Part shown: in pieces, positions 1 to 8,894 of the stretch
How the letters are laid out: every line of letters starts with the position of its first letter
How positions within the stretch are numbered: position 1 is the stretch's first letter
Source of the DNA: Mucilaginibacter sp. OK098
Lineage (GTDB): Bacteria; Bacteroidota; Bacteroidia; Sphingobacteriales; Sphingobacteriaceae
Direction: 5' to 3'
DNA length: 64,000 bases
NCBI RefSeq assembly: GCF_900142915.1
Contig: NZ_FRCM01000006.1
Location: 75,503 to 139,502, forward strand
Notes under the pieces: generated by a model
Database searches by the model: none
The model's input: only the letters and a program-made list of their open reading frames with translations
What the model was told of the DNA's origin: nothing
Made by a program: the position numbers and the translations under genes

Positions 1-1332
1 AAAGCTTTGCGAAAGTAGGTCCTTATCCTGAAGTTCTAATGAAGTTGCATTTTTAATGTAACCCACGGCCTTATGGTAATCTTTTTTCTGCAGCCAGGCA
101 ACACCAACAAGATAATTCATCCAGGCCTGGTTAGGAAAAAGCGATAGTGAATTTTCTCCGTCTTTTATTGCGCCTTCAATATCATTGTCACCCAGCTCAA
201 TGCGGACCAGCTGTTCCTGTACTTCATAAACCTGGCTATTTAACGCAACCGACTTTTGGTACATTGCCTTGGCATCTTTCAATTTTTCATTTTGCAGCAG
301 CATATCGCCATAAATGGCATAAGCTTTAGCATCCTGAGGATGTGCAACAGTAAGTATGCGGCTTAGCTCAAGCGCGCTGGCTTTGGCATTAGGATCAGGG
401 AATTGAGGAAGATACCCTAAAACGATCTTTATTTTTTGTTCGATGTCCAGGTCAGGAATGGCAAAGGCCAATGTTAGTTCGTTATAACTGGCTTCAACAT
501 TTTTTTTATCCCTGTAAACATCCGCAAGGGCCAAATGGACCAAACCGCTATTGGGTTTTATTTTTTCGGCAGATAGTAAAACTTTAAGCGCTTTATCAGT
601 AAAATTATTTGAGCTGTAAAGCTGTGCCAAAAACAGGTAATATTTTATTTGCGATGGGTCAGCGGTTATCATTTGCTCCAGCTGCTGCGCTGCAAGATCC
701 ACTTTACCTTGTTTAAGGTAAATTTTTTGGCGGTTGGCCAGCAGGTCATCAGTTGGACCGGTTAACTCTTCAATTTTATCATATACCTTTAAAGCATCAT
801 CATACTTATTCAGATAAAAAAATGCATTTGCCTTATCATAATAATAATCGGGCTTATCCGGGTGAATCCTTATTAATTCATTAAATACGTTGTCCAGCTT
901 ATCAATGCCATTGTTTTTTTCATAACAATCAGCCAGGGCTGTCCAATACCATTCATTATCCGGATTAACGGTTACCGCTTTTTCAAGCAGGGTTTGGGCA
1001 TCGGCATAATTATTTTTTGTTTTTTTAAGGATAGCCAGCTCGTACAATGATGCGTCATTTGCAGGATCTAACTGGGTAACCCGCTCAAAAAGTTCAGAAG
1101 CAAGGGTGGTATTTTCAATTGTTTTTGCACTAAGGGCCGAAAAGAAGAGCTGCTTTACCATTGCGCTGTCGGTTGCTGTCATAGGTCTTCCTGCTACAAC
1201 AACTATTTTGCTTTTATTTTGAGCAAGTGTGGTTAGCGTCAAGAAGCAAGAGACAAGAATCAAGAAAGCGCGGGTAAGCCGTATCCTGTTACAGTTACTA
1301 ATACTTCTGCTGCTTGTTTGTTCGTTTCTCAT
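1..1332 (-). CDS. Tetratricopeptide repeat protein (3' end beyond window)
   Basis: An open frame of 444 codons starts at ATG 1330-1332 and runs without a stop to base 1, so the C-terminus is outside the window. After a charged N-terminus, residues about 22-37 form a hydrophobic stretch ending in TTLAQ, which looks like a secretion signal. The rest reads as repeated helical TPR units, with typical pieces such as 'QLDPANDASLYELAILKK' and 'VNPDNEWYWTALADCY'. It is probably a periplasmic scaffold; no enzymatic motif is visible. It lies 50 bases downstream of dut on the same strand and may be co-transcribed. The signal-peptide core is encoded by a CAAGAATCAAGA-type repeat that is also present just upstream, at 1345-1380. 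Confidence 0.85.
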   Translation of the reverse strand, partial: MRNEQTSSRSISNCNRIRLTRAFLILVSCFLTLTTLAQNKSKIVVVAGRPMTATDSAMVKQLFFSALSAKTIENTTLASELFERVTQLDPANDASLYELAILKKTKNNYADAQTLLEKAVTVNPDNEWYWTALADCYEKNNGIDKLDNVFNELIRIHPDKPDYYYDKANAFFYLNKYDDALKVYDKIEELTGPTDDLLANRQKIYLKQGKVDLAAQQLEQMITADPSQIKYYLFLAQLYSSNNFTDKALKVLLSAEKIKPNSGLVHLALADVYRDKKNVEASYNELTLAFAIPDLDIEQKIKIVLGYLPQFPDPNAKASALELSRILTVAHPQDAKAYAIYGDMLLQNEKLKDAKAMYQKSVALNSQVYEVQEQLVRIELGDNDIEGAIKDGENSLSLFPNQAWMNYLVGVAWLQKKDYHKAVGYIKNATSLELQDKDLLSQSF

Positions 1333-1382
1333 CTAATCCTATTTCTATCTTGATTCCTGATTCTAAAAGTCTTGATTCTTCA

Positions 1383-1814
1383 CTAAACTCCCGTATGTCC
1401 GTAACCGCCTGCTCCTCTTGTAGTTTCAGTTAATAGCTCAACCAGCTCCCAGCTAACCTGTTCATGCCGTGCAACTATCATTTGCGCTATCCTGTCGCCG
1501 GTATTGATCTCAAAATGCTGATCTGAATAATTTATCAGCAGCACCTTAATTTCACCGCGATAATCAGCATCAATAGTCCCCGGCGAATTTACTATCCCTA
1601 TACCATGTTTAAAAGCTAACCCGCTTCTCGGGCGGATCTGCGCTTCAAAACCTACTGGTAATTCAATATATAACCCTGTTGGGACTAATTTACGCTCCAT
1701 TGGTTTAAGCGAAATTATTTCTTCCAAATCAGCGCGAAGATCCATGCCTGCGGCATGCAAAGTTTCGTAAGCAGGCAAGCTATTTTTTGACTTATTAATT
1801 ATTCTGATGTTCAT
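1383..1814 (-). CDS. dut: Deoxyuridine 5'-triphosphate nucleotidohydrolase (dUTPase)
   Basis: Hydrolyses dUTP to dUMP and PPi, keeping uracil out of DNA and supplying dUMP for thymidylate. At 143 residues it has the length of the homotrimeric family. All five motifs are visible in order: AGMDLRADL, PRSGLAFKHG, GTIDADYRGEIKV, GDRIAQMIV, and a C-terminal RGAGGYGHTG in place of the usual RGxGGFGSTG. The start codon overlaps the stop of the upstream flippase gene by four bases (ATGA), so the two are translationally coupled. Confidence 0.96.
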   Translation of the reverse strand: MNIRIINKSKNSLPAYETLHAAGMDLRADLEEIISLKPMERKLVPTGLYIELPVGFEAQIRPRSGLAFKHGIGIVNSPGTIDADYRGEIKVLLINYSDQHFEINTGDRIAQMIVARHEQVSWELVELLTETTRGAGGYGHTGV

Positions 1815-3316
1815 CGCTTATTGAATATTGCCTTAAGTTCTTTCTTCTCTGTATAAAAAGCACCTGCTACAAATAACAGTAACAGCCCATTACCTGCAAA
1901 TATATTACGTTTAAATACATAGAAAGATAAATAAACGAATACAACTGAAATAATAATATAAGCCAGGTTCTTTTTTAAATTATACGGGATAGGATAATTT
2001 TTTTGTCCCCATAAATAGGATAGTACCATCATGGTTGCGTAAGCTGTTAAGGAGATCCAGGCAGATGCCATGTAACTATATTTAGGAATAAATATTACGT
2101 TGAGGATAATGGTAAGGATTGCGCCTACCCCGGATATATAAAGGCCGTATTTGGTTTGATCAGATAGTTTATACCACACAGAAAGATTCATGTAGATCCC
2201 CAGGCTTACGTACCCAAAAAGCAACAATGGCACTACCCGTAAACCAGACCAATACAAAGCGGTTTGCGTAGCATCCCTGCCTTTTATAAAGTATTTAAGC
2301 AGATCAATATTAGCTACCAGCGCCACAAATATCATACACACCGCAATTACAAAATAATTCATAATACGGGCATATGTTTGATTTGCGTTTTTGCTGTTAG
2401 CATGGCTAAAAAAGAAAGGTTCGGCGCCCAGCCTGAAGGCATTAACAAATATGCTAAGGAAAATAGATATTTTGGCACAGGCCACATAAATCCCCACTTG
2501 TGTTGCGCTTTCCTTTACCGGAAGTAATTTTCCTAACAATATTTTATCAAGGTTTTCATTAATGAGGAATGAAAAATTTGCAATTAGTACCGGCCAGCTA
2601 TACAGCAACATTTCGGCAAACAAAACGCGGTTGAATCTGGGCCTTAGTTTAACAAGTTCGGGCAGCAGCATTAATAAGGTTATTATACTGGCAATGAGGT
2701 TCGAAAGAAATACATAACCAAGCCAGCCATGTTTAAACCATGGGGTTATTAGCGCAGTGCCCGGCAAGTTATGTTTAACCACGTAAGGCAGCACATAAAT
2801 AAAGGCCAGATTAAGCCCAACAAAAATGATGATATTGAACAGCTTAATGGCTCCGTACCTGCCCGGCCGGCCATCAGCCCTGATCTTGGCAAACGGAATT
2901 ACACATAGGGCGTCAATTACCAAAATCCCAATAAAGTACCTTGTATATTGTACATATTCGGTAAAAGGAGTGTTAGGGTCTATTTGGATCCATCTTGTAA
3001 TTAAACCGCTTAGCGGGAATGTAACGAGCAGGAATATAACTGATACAGTAAGGATAGCGCCAAAAGAATTATTATATACAACATTCTTATCATCTGGCCT
3101 TTTATTAAGATACCTAAAAAAGGTAGTTTCCATGCCAAATGCCAGCAATGCATTAAGCATAGACGCATAACTGTACATATTGCCAAATATGCCATATACT
3201 TTGGTAGAGTATGCACGGGTGTAAACCGGGGTAAGGAAAAAGTTAAGCACCCGGCCGGCTATTGTACTTAAGCCATATAAGGCCGTTTGCCCGGCGAATT
3301 TTTTAGCGGTTGACAA
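1811..3316 (-). CDS. Polysaccharide flippase (Wzx/MATE-like, MVF superfamily)
   Basis: A 501-residue polytopic membrane protein with about 12-14 hydrophobic segments. The N-terminus (STAKKFAGQTALYGLSTIAGR) is the usual opening of lipopolysaccharide and oligosaccharide flippases that move lipid-linked glycans across the inner membrane. The frame opens at TTG 3314-3316; an in-frame stop lies two codons upstream and no ATG fits, so TTG is the likely start. No clear Shine-Dalgarno precedes it. The next gene, dut, overlaps its end. The gmd and wzi-like genes at 12.4-15.2 kb may serve the same surface polysaccharide, but they are not adjacent. Confidence 0.85.
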   Translation of the reverse strand: MSTAKKFAGQTALYGLSTIAGRVLNFFLTPVYTRAYSTKVYGIFGNMYSYASMLNALLAFGMETTFFRYLNKRPDDKNVVYNNSFGAILTVSVIFLLVTFPLSGLITRWIQIDPNTPFTEYVQYTRYFIGILVIDALCVIPFAKIRADGRPGRYGAIKLFNIIIFVGLNLAFIYVLPYVVKHNLPGTALITPWFKHGWLGYVFLSNLIASIITLLMLLPELVKLRPRFNRVLFAEMLLYSWPVLIANFSFLINENLDKILLGKLLPVKESATQVGIYVACAKISIFLSIFVNAFRLGAEPFFFSHANSKNANQTYARIMNYFVIAVCMIFVALVANIDLLKYFIKGRDATQTALYWSGLRVVPLLLFGYVSLGIYMNLSVWYKLSDQTKYGLYISGVGAILTIILNVIFIPKYSYMASAWISLTAYATMMVLSYLWGQKNYPIPYNLKKNLAYIIISVVFVYLSFYVFKRNIFAGNGLLLLFVAGAFYTEKKELKAIFNKR

Positions 3317-3357
3317 TACTTAGATGATATTAATTTAAAGCTTATAGCTGTTGCCGG

Positions 3358-3630
3358 CTATTTTTTTACTACTTCAAAATTACGATAGTTTTTCAATTCG
3401 CCCTCATTGGTTTCAACAGAAGTTACAGTGGAGTGCTCTGAGCCTTCATTGCACCATTCCAAAAACATTTCAAGCGAAAGATTATCGCCCTCAGCAGCTA
3501 TGAACACATCACCATTGGGTTCATTTTTTACAGTGCCCTTTACACCGATCTGGTCGGCAACAGCTTTTGCAGCAGCCCTGAAAGAAACGCCCTGCACGCT
3601 GCCTTTTATTATTATATCGAGGTGTTTCAT
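3358..3630 (-). CDS. acyP: Acylphosphatase
   Basis: A 90-residue protein with the complete acylphosphatase signature. GSVQGVSFR forms the phosphate-binding loop with catalytic Arg18, and GTVKNEPNGDV carries catalytic Asn36. The family hydrolyses carboxyl-phosphate bonds of small acyl phosphates in the cytoplasm. The third position of the loop pattern GxVQGVxFR is Ser rather than the common Gly. It lies 42 bases ahead of the flippase on the same strand. A long imperfect inverted-repeat region separates it from the amidohydrolase upstream. Confidence 0.93.
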   Translation of the reverse strand: MKHLDIIIKGSVQGVSFRAAAKAVADQIGVKGTVKNEPNGDVFIAAEGDNLSLEMFLEWCNEGSEHSTVTSVETNEGELKNYRNFEVVKK

Positions 3631-3797
3631 GATTAGTTGATTGGGTTGACTGAGTTAGATTAAGTTGATTGGGTTGAAAAATCCAAAATTAGCAATTAAG
3701 AAAGTTGATTGGTTTGATTTTCTTAAATAAGTTGAATTTATTGGAATTGTACTTTAATAACTCAATCAACCACTCACTTAATCAACTAAATCAACCT
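3631..3797. repeat. Composite degenerate inverted repeat (GTTGATTGAGTTAGATTAAG type)
   Basis: The left part (3631-3678) is built from GTTGATTGGGTTGA / GAGTTAGATTAAG words. The right part (3759-3797) carries the same words in reverse complement (CTCAATCAACCACTCACTTA). A near copy with the same two-part layout is at 25894-26014. The right arm encodes the last two residues and stop codon of the amidohydrolase. I see no promoter or terminator in it. Confidence 0.7.
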
Positions 3798-4961
3798 CTT
3801 CACCCTTGTGTCTGGTGTAATTTTCAGGCCATCAAGGCCGGTTATCAGGTTTAAGCCGGGGGTTTTGCCGGGTTCAATAGTGCCATTTTCATCATCAATG
3901 CCTAAATATTTAGCACCGTTAAGGGTCCCCCACTCTATTAAAAGCTGTGTGCTTATTGACGGGAACTTAGCCTGTATGGTGCGCATTTCGCTTAAAATGC
4001 ATAATTTATTGTTTGATGCCAGACTATCGGTACCCAGGGTAATGTTGTATCCCTGGCCTATAAATAATTCAATTTTTGGTAGCATGCCTTCAATATACAG
4101 GTTAGCATTCGGGCAAAAACAAAAATGGATCTTACGATCGAACCGTTTGATGAAATATATATCTTTTAAATTGGTACAGGTATTATGCACCAGTAAAATT
4201 TCTTGCTTCGTGGTTAACAATGGCAATATTGACTGAAGAGAATTGCGTGCCTGCGGTTTAAAATGGGAAATATCCATTCCAAAATGCGCATATAGGTCAT
4301 TAAAGTTGCCAAGCTTATACCTGTAAAACTTATTTTCGTCCTCGCATTCCTGGTTATGAATACTGATGAGGTTATGCCCGCTATCACTATATTTTTGGAT
4401 CAGCTTAAACAACTCCTTTGATACCGAATATGGCGCATGCGGAGTTATTGAACAAGGCAATGGCTTAAATTCATTCAATAAGGAGAATGCATTATCAAAT
4501 ACTTCTGTTGCCCTGCCGGGTAAAAAGCCAAAAGTTTCAATAAAGCTATGGTAATATAATTTACTGTTTTTCTTGATATCGATAGTGCTGTTAGTGTTTG
4601 AGATATCGCCAACGGCAACAATACCATTCTCAAACATTTCATTGTCAGCCCTGGTGGCAGCATCCAATACAAGAGCACTATCGGCGCCGCGGTTTTTTTG
4701 AAGGTCAATAATAAAATTAACCAAACCGGTGCGTTGTTTAACTTTTTCCTTTAGGTGTGAGAGTTCAAGATGGCAATGGGTGTTAATAAAACCGGGGCAA
4801 ATAATGCCGCTAACCTGTTCAACAGGGGCATTATAAGTTTCAGGCAATAAACTGGGATCAATAACGGCTGTTATCTTCCCAAAATCATCAACAGTAACTA
4901 TTCCATTCTTAATTGGATCGGCACAAACAGGGTAAACGTAATCGGCTTTAAAACTTTTCAT
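3786..4961 (-). CDS. Amidohydrolase-superfamily metal-dependent deaminase/hydrolase
   Basis: A 391-residue cytosine-deaminase-like amidohydrolase. Metal and catalytic signatures appear in order: GFINTHCHLELSHL (the HxH pair), HAPYSVS, LVHNT, CPNANLYIEG, and LGTDSLASN with the late Asp ligand. A small N-terminal beta domain precedes the barrel, as in chlorohydrolase and SsnA/MtaD-type enzymes. Substrate cannot be told from sequence; aminodeoxyfutalosine, guanine or S-adenosylhomocysteine-type deaminases share this layout. It is divergent from rlmN, and the last codons lie in the repeat at 3759-3797. Confidence 0.85.
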   Translation of the reverse strand: MKSFKADYVYPVCADPIKNGIVTVDDFGKITAVIDPSLLPETYNAPVEQVSGIICPGFINTHCHLELSHLKEKVKQRTGLVNFIIDLQKNRGADSALVLDAATRADNEMFENGIVAVGDISNTNSTIDIKKNSKLYYHSFIETFGFLPGRATEVFDNAFSLLNEFKPLPCSITPHAPYSVSKELFKLIQKYSDSGHNLISIHNQECEDENKFYRYKLGNFNDLYAHFGMDISHFKPQARNSLQSILPLLTTKQEILLVHNTCTNLKDIYFIKRFDRKIHFCFCPNANLYIEGMLPKIELFIGQGYNITLGTDSLASNNKLCILSEMRTIQAKFPSISTQLLIEWGTLNGAKYLGIDDENGTIEPGKTPGLNLITGLDGLKITPDTRVKRLI

Positions 4962-5091
4962 TCAAGTATTTAGTAACACTTCGCGCAAAATTCTTTAACT
5001 AATCCAACTATACCTAATACACTTAACTTTTAGTTATTGTTTTTAAATATAAAAGAATGTCATTTAAAAAAAGATAGTTTTTTTTATTTAG

Positions 5092-5099
5092 TACTTTTG
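5092..5099 (+). promoter_or_regulatory. -7 box TACTTTTG ahead of rlmN
   Basis: Matches the Bacteroidetes primary sigma-factor -7 consensus TAnnTTTG exactly and ends four bases before the GTG start. Transcription would begin at about the start codon, giving a leaderless message. No convincing TTTG -33 element is at the expected distance. Confidence 0.6.
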
Positions 5100-5103
5100 C
5101 ATC

Positions 5104-6162
5104 GTGATTAATACAAAAGGAAAAATTGACATCCGCAGCCTAAGCCTGAGCGCTTTACAGGAACATTTTATCCGAATGGAGGAAAAAGGGTTCAGGGCAA
5201 AACAAGTTTATGAATGGCTATGGAAGAAATCATGCTTTTCTTTCGACGAGATGAGTAATATTTCAAAAGAACTGCGCACTAAACTTAATGAAAATTTTAT
5301 TATCAACAACGTTAAAATTCATAACTCACAGTTCAGCGCGGATAAAACTATAAAAAATTCTTTTATTTTACACGATACTCATTTAATTGAAGGCGTTTTA
5401 ATTCCAACTCCCGGCCGCATGACTGCCTGTGTATCATCACAAGTGGGCTGCAGCTTAACCTGTAAATTTTGTGCTACAGGATACATGGATCGCAAACGCA
5501 ACCTGAACCCGGATGAAATATATGACCAGGTAGTGCTTATTGATAAGCAGGCCAGGGAAAATTACGGGATCCCGCTTTCAAATATTGTTTACATGGGTAT
5601 GGGTGAGCCATTATTGAATTATAAGAATGTACTGGACTCTGTTGAAAAGATAACGTCGGAAGAAGGGCTTAACATGGCGGCCAAAAGAATAACGGTGTCA
5701 ACTGCCGGCATCGCCAAAATGATAAAAAAATTGGGCGATGACCAGGTAAAATTTAACCTGGCGCTATCACTACATGCCGCTAACGACGAAAAGCGGAATA
5801 CCATAATGCCTATAAACGAGCAAAACTCGTTAAAGGCGTTGGCCGAGGCTTTGAAATATTACTACGCAAAAACCAAAAACCCGGTAACATACGAATATAT
5901 TATTTTTGATGGCTTTAATGATAATATTGAAGATGCTGCCGAGCTTGCCCAGTTTTGCAAACACCTGCCCTGCAAGGTTAATATTATTGAATATAACCCC
6001 ATATCAATGGCTGCGTTTGTTAATGCGGGCGAAGATAAGGTAGAAGCATTTGCTGATTACCTGAAAAAACAAGGCGTGAATGTGCATTTACGCCGCAGCC
6101 GGGGCAAAGATATTGATGCTGCTTGCGGACAGCTGGCGATAAAGGAAGAAGCTAAAGCTTGA
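5104..6162 (+). CDS. rlmN: Dual-specificity 23S rRNA A2503 / tRNA A37 C2-methyltransferase
   Basis: A radical-SAM enzyme of 352 residues. The cluster motif CKFCATG (CxxxCxxC within GCSLTCKFCATGYMD) is present, with GMGEPLLNY and VSTAGIAKMI for SAM contacts and a late catalytic Cys region (AACGQLAI). The N-terminal helical domain (RAKQVYEWLWKKS) is typical of RlmN. The GTG start at 5104 gives the usual N-terminus; the next Met (residue 24) would remove the conserved lead. The -7 box sits only four bases upstream. The end of the gene runs into a GATGTGCGGAT word shared with 12239-12420. Confidence 0.96.
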   Translation: MINTKGKIDIRSLSLSALQEHFIRMEEKGFRAKQVYEWLWKKSCFSFDEMSNISKELRTKLNENFIINNVKIHNSQFSADKTIKNSFILHDTHLIEGVLIPTPGRMTACVSSQVGCSLTCKFCATGYMDRKRNLNPDEIYDQVVLIDKQARENYGIPLSNIVYMGMGEPLLNYKNVLDSVEKITSEEGLNMAAKRITVSTAGIAKMIKKLGDDQVKFNLALSLHAANDEKRNTIMPINEQNSLKALAEALKYYYAKTKNPVTYEYIIFDGFNDNIEDAAELAQFCKHLPCKVNIIEYNPISMAAFVNAGEDKVEAFADYLKKQGVNVHLRRSRGKDIDAACGQLAIKEEAKA

Positions 6163-6214
6163 TGTGCGGATGTTTAAGCCAACTATACAAGCTATGGCCA
6201 TAATAACTTAAAAC

Positions 6215-6913
6215 ATGAACCTGCAACGCAGTTACCTGGCTGATTTTGTTTCACTATTATTTCCTGAACTTTGCGCTGCCTGCCGGGAAAGCCTGGTAAT
6301 AAACGAGCATTTGCTTTGTACTGATTGCCGCTATAACTTACCTTATACCAATTTCCATTTACAGCCCGATAATATTGTTGCCCGGCAGTTTTGGGGTAAA
6401 ATTAAGCTGGAAGCCGCCTTTGCATTGTTTTACTTTAATAAAGGCGGAAAAATCCAAAACCTGATGCACCAGTTTAAATATAATGGCATGCACCAAATTG
6501 GTAACCTGTTAGGGAACATAGCTGCAGAACAGGTGATTAAAAACGATTTGTTTACTACAGTAGACTTTATAATTCCTGTTCCGCTGCATACAAAAAGATT
6601 AAAGGACCGCGGTTACAACCAAAGCGCCTGCTTTGCCGAAGGATTGGCTGATAAAATGAATGCTGTTGTTGAAGATAATAATTTGGTAAGGGCAAAATCT
6701 ACCGAAACCCAAACCCATAAGTCGCGCTTTGCAAGGTTTGAGAACATGCAGGAAGTTTTTGCAGTTAATAATCCTGAAAAGCTAATAAATAAACATGTTT
6801 TATTGGTTGACGATGTTATTACAACCGGATCAACGCTTGAGGCTTGTGGTGAACAATTACTTAAAATTGAAGGATTGAGGCTGAGTATAGCTACAATTGC
6901 TTATGCGGAATAG
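6215..6913 (+). CDS. ComF family phosphoribosyltransferase-like protein
   Basis: A 232-residue ComF/GntX-like protein. The N-terminus has a zinc-finger-like set of cysteines (ELCAACRESL ... LCTDC), and the C-terminal half is a type I phosphoribosyltransferase fold with the PRPP loop VLLVDDVITTGSTLEACG. Family members support DNA uptake or nucleobase salvage, but the reaction is not established. It follows rlmN by about 50 bases on the same strand. The stop is followed by GTTCATAGTTGATGGTTCATAG-type repeats and then the AGAGATTAG-type repeat. Confidence 0.9.
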   Translation: MNLQRSYLADFVSLLFPELCAACRESLVINEHLLCTDCRYNLPYTNFHLQPDNIVARQFWGKIKLEAAFALFYFNKGGKIQNLMHQFKYNGMHQIGNLLGNIAAEQVIKNDLFTTVDFIIPVPLHTKRLKDRGYNQSACFAEGLADKMNAVVEDNNLVRAKSTETQTHKSRFARFENMQEVFAVNNPEKLINKHVLLVDDVITTGSTLEACGEQLLKIEGLRLSIATIAYAE

Positions 6914-6953
6914 TTCATAGTTGATGGTTCATAGCCGGAAAGAGGGCTCCCAA

Positions 6954-6980
6954 CTAATCTCTGGTCTCTAACCTCTAATC
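6954..6980. repeat. Degenerate AGAGATTAG-family intergenic repeat
   Basis: Reads CTAATCTCTGGTCTCTAACC on the plus strand and continues in the same words. It lies between the convergent comF-like and receiver genes and touches the receiver stop codon. Related copies are at 8802, 9289, 29168, 33739, 33806 and 37493. Confidence 0.7.
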
Positions 6981-7368
6981 ACACTTTCTGATAAGCGCTC
7001 AATTTTTCGAATAAATTCTTCGGATCGAATGGTTTAAGGATATAATCGTTCATGCCGGCATCTTCAATCTGGTTTCTTTCGCTGCTTAACATTGATGCCG
7101 TAAGGGCAATGATGGGTAACTGCTGAAAGTAAGGCTCCTGCATCGCACGGATCAGCTGGGTAGCTTCAATGCCTCCCATTTCGGGCATGTAAACATCCAT
7201 CAAAACAACATCATAATTTTGATTGTTCGTTATCTTTTCAACGGCTTGTAAGCCATTTTCAGCAAAATCGGCACGTGCCCCCCACCTGGTGAGTACTTTG
7301 TTAATTAAAAGCCTGTTTATGTTGTTATCATCAACAACCAGCACATTTATATTTAATTCAGTTTCCAA
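6979..7368 (-). CDS. Stand-alone response-regulator receiver domain
   Basis: A 129-residue CheY-like receiver without an output domain. Acidic pocket VVDDNN, phospho-acceptor Asp58 in VLMDVYMPEMGG, Thr90 in ALTAS and Lys112 in LKPF are all present. The sequence (DDNNINRLLINKVL) resembles the receiver modules of hybrid sensor kinases, so it could relay phosphate from an unlinked kinase. The frame opens at TTG 7366-7368; no in-frame ATG precedes the conserved core. A TAAATTTA -7-like sequence lies five bases upstream of it. Confidence 0.88.
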   Translation of the reverse strand: METELNINVLVVDDNNINRLLINKVLTRWGARADFAENGLQAVEKITNNQNYDVVLMDVYMPEMGGIEATQLIRAMQEPYFQQLPIIALTASMLSSERNQIEDAGMNDYILKPFDPKNLFEKLSAYQKV

Positions 7369-7439
7369 TTGTTTAAATTTAGTAGCTGTAAATTATAAGC
7401 CCTTATACGTTATAACATTCAAAAGGTTATGAAAAGATT

Positions 7440-7470
7440 GTGGATAGACGCAACATTTGCGTCTATCCAC
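7440..7470. repeat. Perfect 14-bp hairpin with AGACGCAA...TTGCGTCT core
   Basis: Arms 7440-7453 and 7457-7470 are perfectly complementary around a three-base loop. The core AGACGCAA-N-TTGCGTCT is the same as in both arms of the element at 21094-21167. It lies seven bases past glyA's stop codon. It could slow or end transcription from glyA, but no strong T-run follows. Confidence 0.75.
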
Positions 7471-7476
7471 GTGCAC

Positions 7477-8769
7477 CTAATCTATTTCTGAATGTTTTAT
7501 ACGATAAAGCGGGTAATCGTGCATAAGCTTATGCACTTTTTTCCGTACTTTTTTCAAATTGTCCTCATTTTCAGGGTCATTAATAACCTGGTCTATCAAC
7601 TCAACAATATCTTCCATTTGTTTTTCCTTCATCTCACGTGTTGAAATTGCAGCCGTACCTACACGGATACCGGAAGTAACAAATGGTGATTTATCATCAT
7701 AAGGCACCATGTTTTTATTCACGGTGATATCGGCAGCCACTAAAGCATTCTCGGCAGCCTTACCTGTAATATTTTTATTGCGAAGGTCGATCAATATCAA
7801 GTGATTATCAGTACCGCCCGAAACAATTTCATACCCCCTGTCGGTAAATGCTTTAGCCATTGCTGCGCCATTCTTTTTTACCTGTACTATGTATTTCATA
7901 TAGTCATCGCTCAAAGCTTCGCCAAATGCAATAGCTTTTGCAGCAATAATATGCTCAAGCGGACCACCTTGTGTACCCGGAAAAACAGCCATGTCCAATA
8001 AAGCCGACATCATCCTGATCTCGCCTTTTGGAGTTTTAAGTCCCCACGGGTTTTCGAAATCTTTTCCTAAAAGGATCATTCCACCGCGAGGGCCGCGTAA
8101 GGTTTTATGGGTTGTTGTGGTAACAATATGGCAATGCGGTAGCGGGTCGTTCAATAAGCCACGAGCTATAAGGCCTGCAGGATGCGAGATATCAGCCAAT
8201 ACCAAAGCACCAACTTCGTCAGCCACTTTACGGATAAATTCATAATCCCAATCGCGTGAGTAAGCCGAAGCGCCACAGATGATTAGCTTTGGTTTTTGTT
8301 CTAGAGCTACTTTTTTAAGCTGCTCATAATCAACCAGGCCTGTTTCTTTCTTCACCCCATAAAAATGAGGCTCATATAACTTACCTGAAAAGTTTACTGC
8401 GGAGCCATGTGTTAAATGACCGCCATGCGACAGATCAAAGCCTAAAATTTTATCTCCCGGTTTCAAAACCGCCAGCATAACTGCGGCATTAGCCTGTGCA
8501 CCTGAATGCGGCTGAACATTTGCCCACTCGGCGTTAAACAATTGTTTGGCTCTGTCAATAGCTATAGTTTCAATTTCATCAACAACCTGGCAGCCACCAT
8601 AGTAGCGTTTCCCTGGTAATCCTTCGGCATATTTGTTAGTAGCTACCGATCCGGCTGCTTCCATAACCTGCCTGCTTACAAAATTTTCAGATGCGATTAG
8701 CTCTATGCCTTCTTCCTGGCGTTCCTGCTCCTCATCCAATAGCTTAAAAATTAGTTTATCTCTTTTCAT
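7477..8769 (-). CDS. glyA: Serine hydroxymethyltransferase
   Basis: PLP enzyme that interconverts serine and glycine with tetrahydrofolate as one-carbon carrier; 430 residues from the chosen start. Characteristic pieces are GIELIASENFVS, PGKRYYGGCQ, QPHSGAQANAAV, the Schiff-base region TTTTHKTLRGPRGG, and GTQGGPLEH. The reading frame is open a little further upstream (to 8790), but a TAnnTTTG box at 8788-8795 would place the transcription start inside that extension. ATG 8767-8769, giving MKRDKLIF, is therefore the start. Confidence 0.96.
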   Translation of the reverse strand: MKRDKLIFKLLDEEQERQEEGIELIASENFVSRQVMEAAGSVATNKYAEGLPGKRYYGGCQVVDEIETIAIDRAKQLFNAEWANVQPHSGAQANAAVMLAVLKPGDKILGFDLSHGGHLTHGSAVNFSGKLYEPHFYGVKKETGLVDYEQLKKVALEQKPKLIICGASAYSRDWDYEFIRKVADEVGALVLADISHPAGLIARGLLNDPLPHCHIVTTTTHKTLRGPRGGMILLGKDFENPWGLKTPKGEIRMMSALLDMAVFPGTQGGPLEHIIAAKAIAFGEALSDDYMKYIVQVKKNGAAMAKAFTDRGYEIVSGGTDNHLILIDLRNKNITGKAAENALVAADITVNKNMVPYDDKSPFVTSGIRVGTAAISTREMKEKQMEDIVELIDQVINDPENEDNLKKVRKKVHKLMHDYPLYRIKHSEID

Positions 8770-8787
8770 GGTGTGGTTAAATCGGGG

Positions 8788-8795
8788 CAAAGGTA
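8788..8795 (-). promoter_or_regulatory. -7 box TACCTTTG of glyA
   Basis: On the minus strand the sequence reads TACCTTTG, an exact TAnnTTTG, 18 bases before the glyA ATG. It predicts a short leader and rules out the longer glyA reading frame. Confidence 0.6.
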
Positions 8796-8801
8796 GGAAA
8801 A

Positions 8802-8833
8802 AGAGATTAGAGATTGGAGGTTAGAGATTAGTT
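8802..8833. repeat. Degenerate AGAGATTAG-family intergenic repeat
   Basis: Reads AGAGATTAGAGATTGGAGG followed by another TTAGAGATTAG. It lies directly upstream of the glyA promoter, between glyA and the S23-type gene. Confidence 0.7.
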
Positions 8834-8894
8834 GAAAATTGAAAAAATTAAAAATGTAATATTTCTAAATACAATTCCATTCCATGGATACAAA

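Noticed and set aside
3786..4961. Aminodeoxyfutalosine deaminase of menaquinone synthesis
   Set aside because: Family fold fits, but no other mqn gene is nearby and residues do not decide substrate; left as amidohydrolase.
8770..8790. Upstream extension of glyA by seven codons
   Set aside because: A -7 box at 8788-8795 would put the transcription start inside it.
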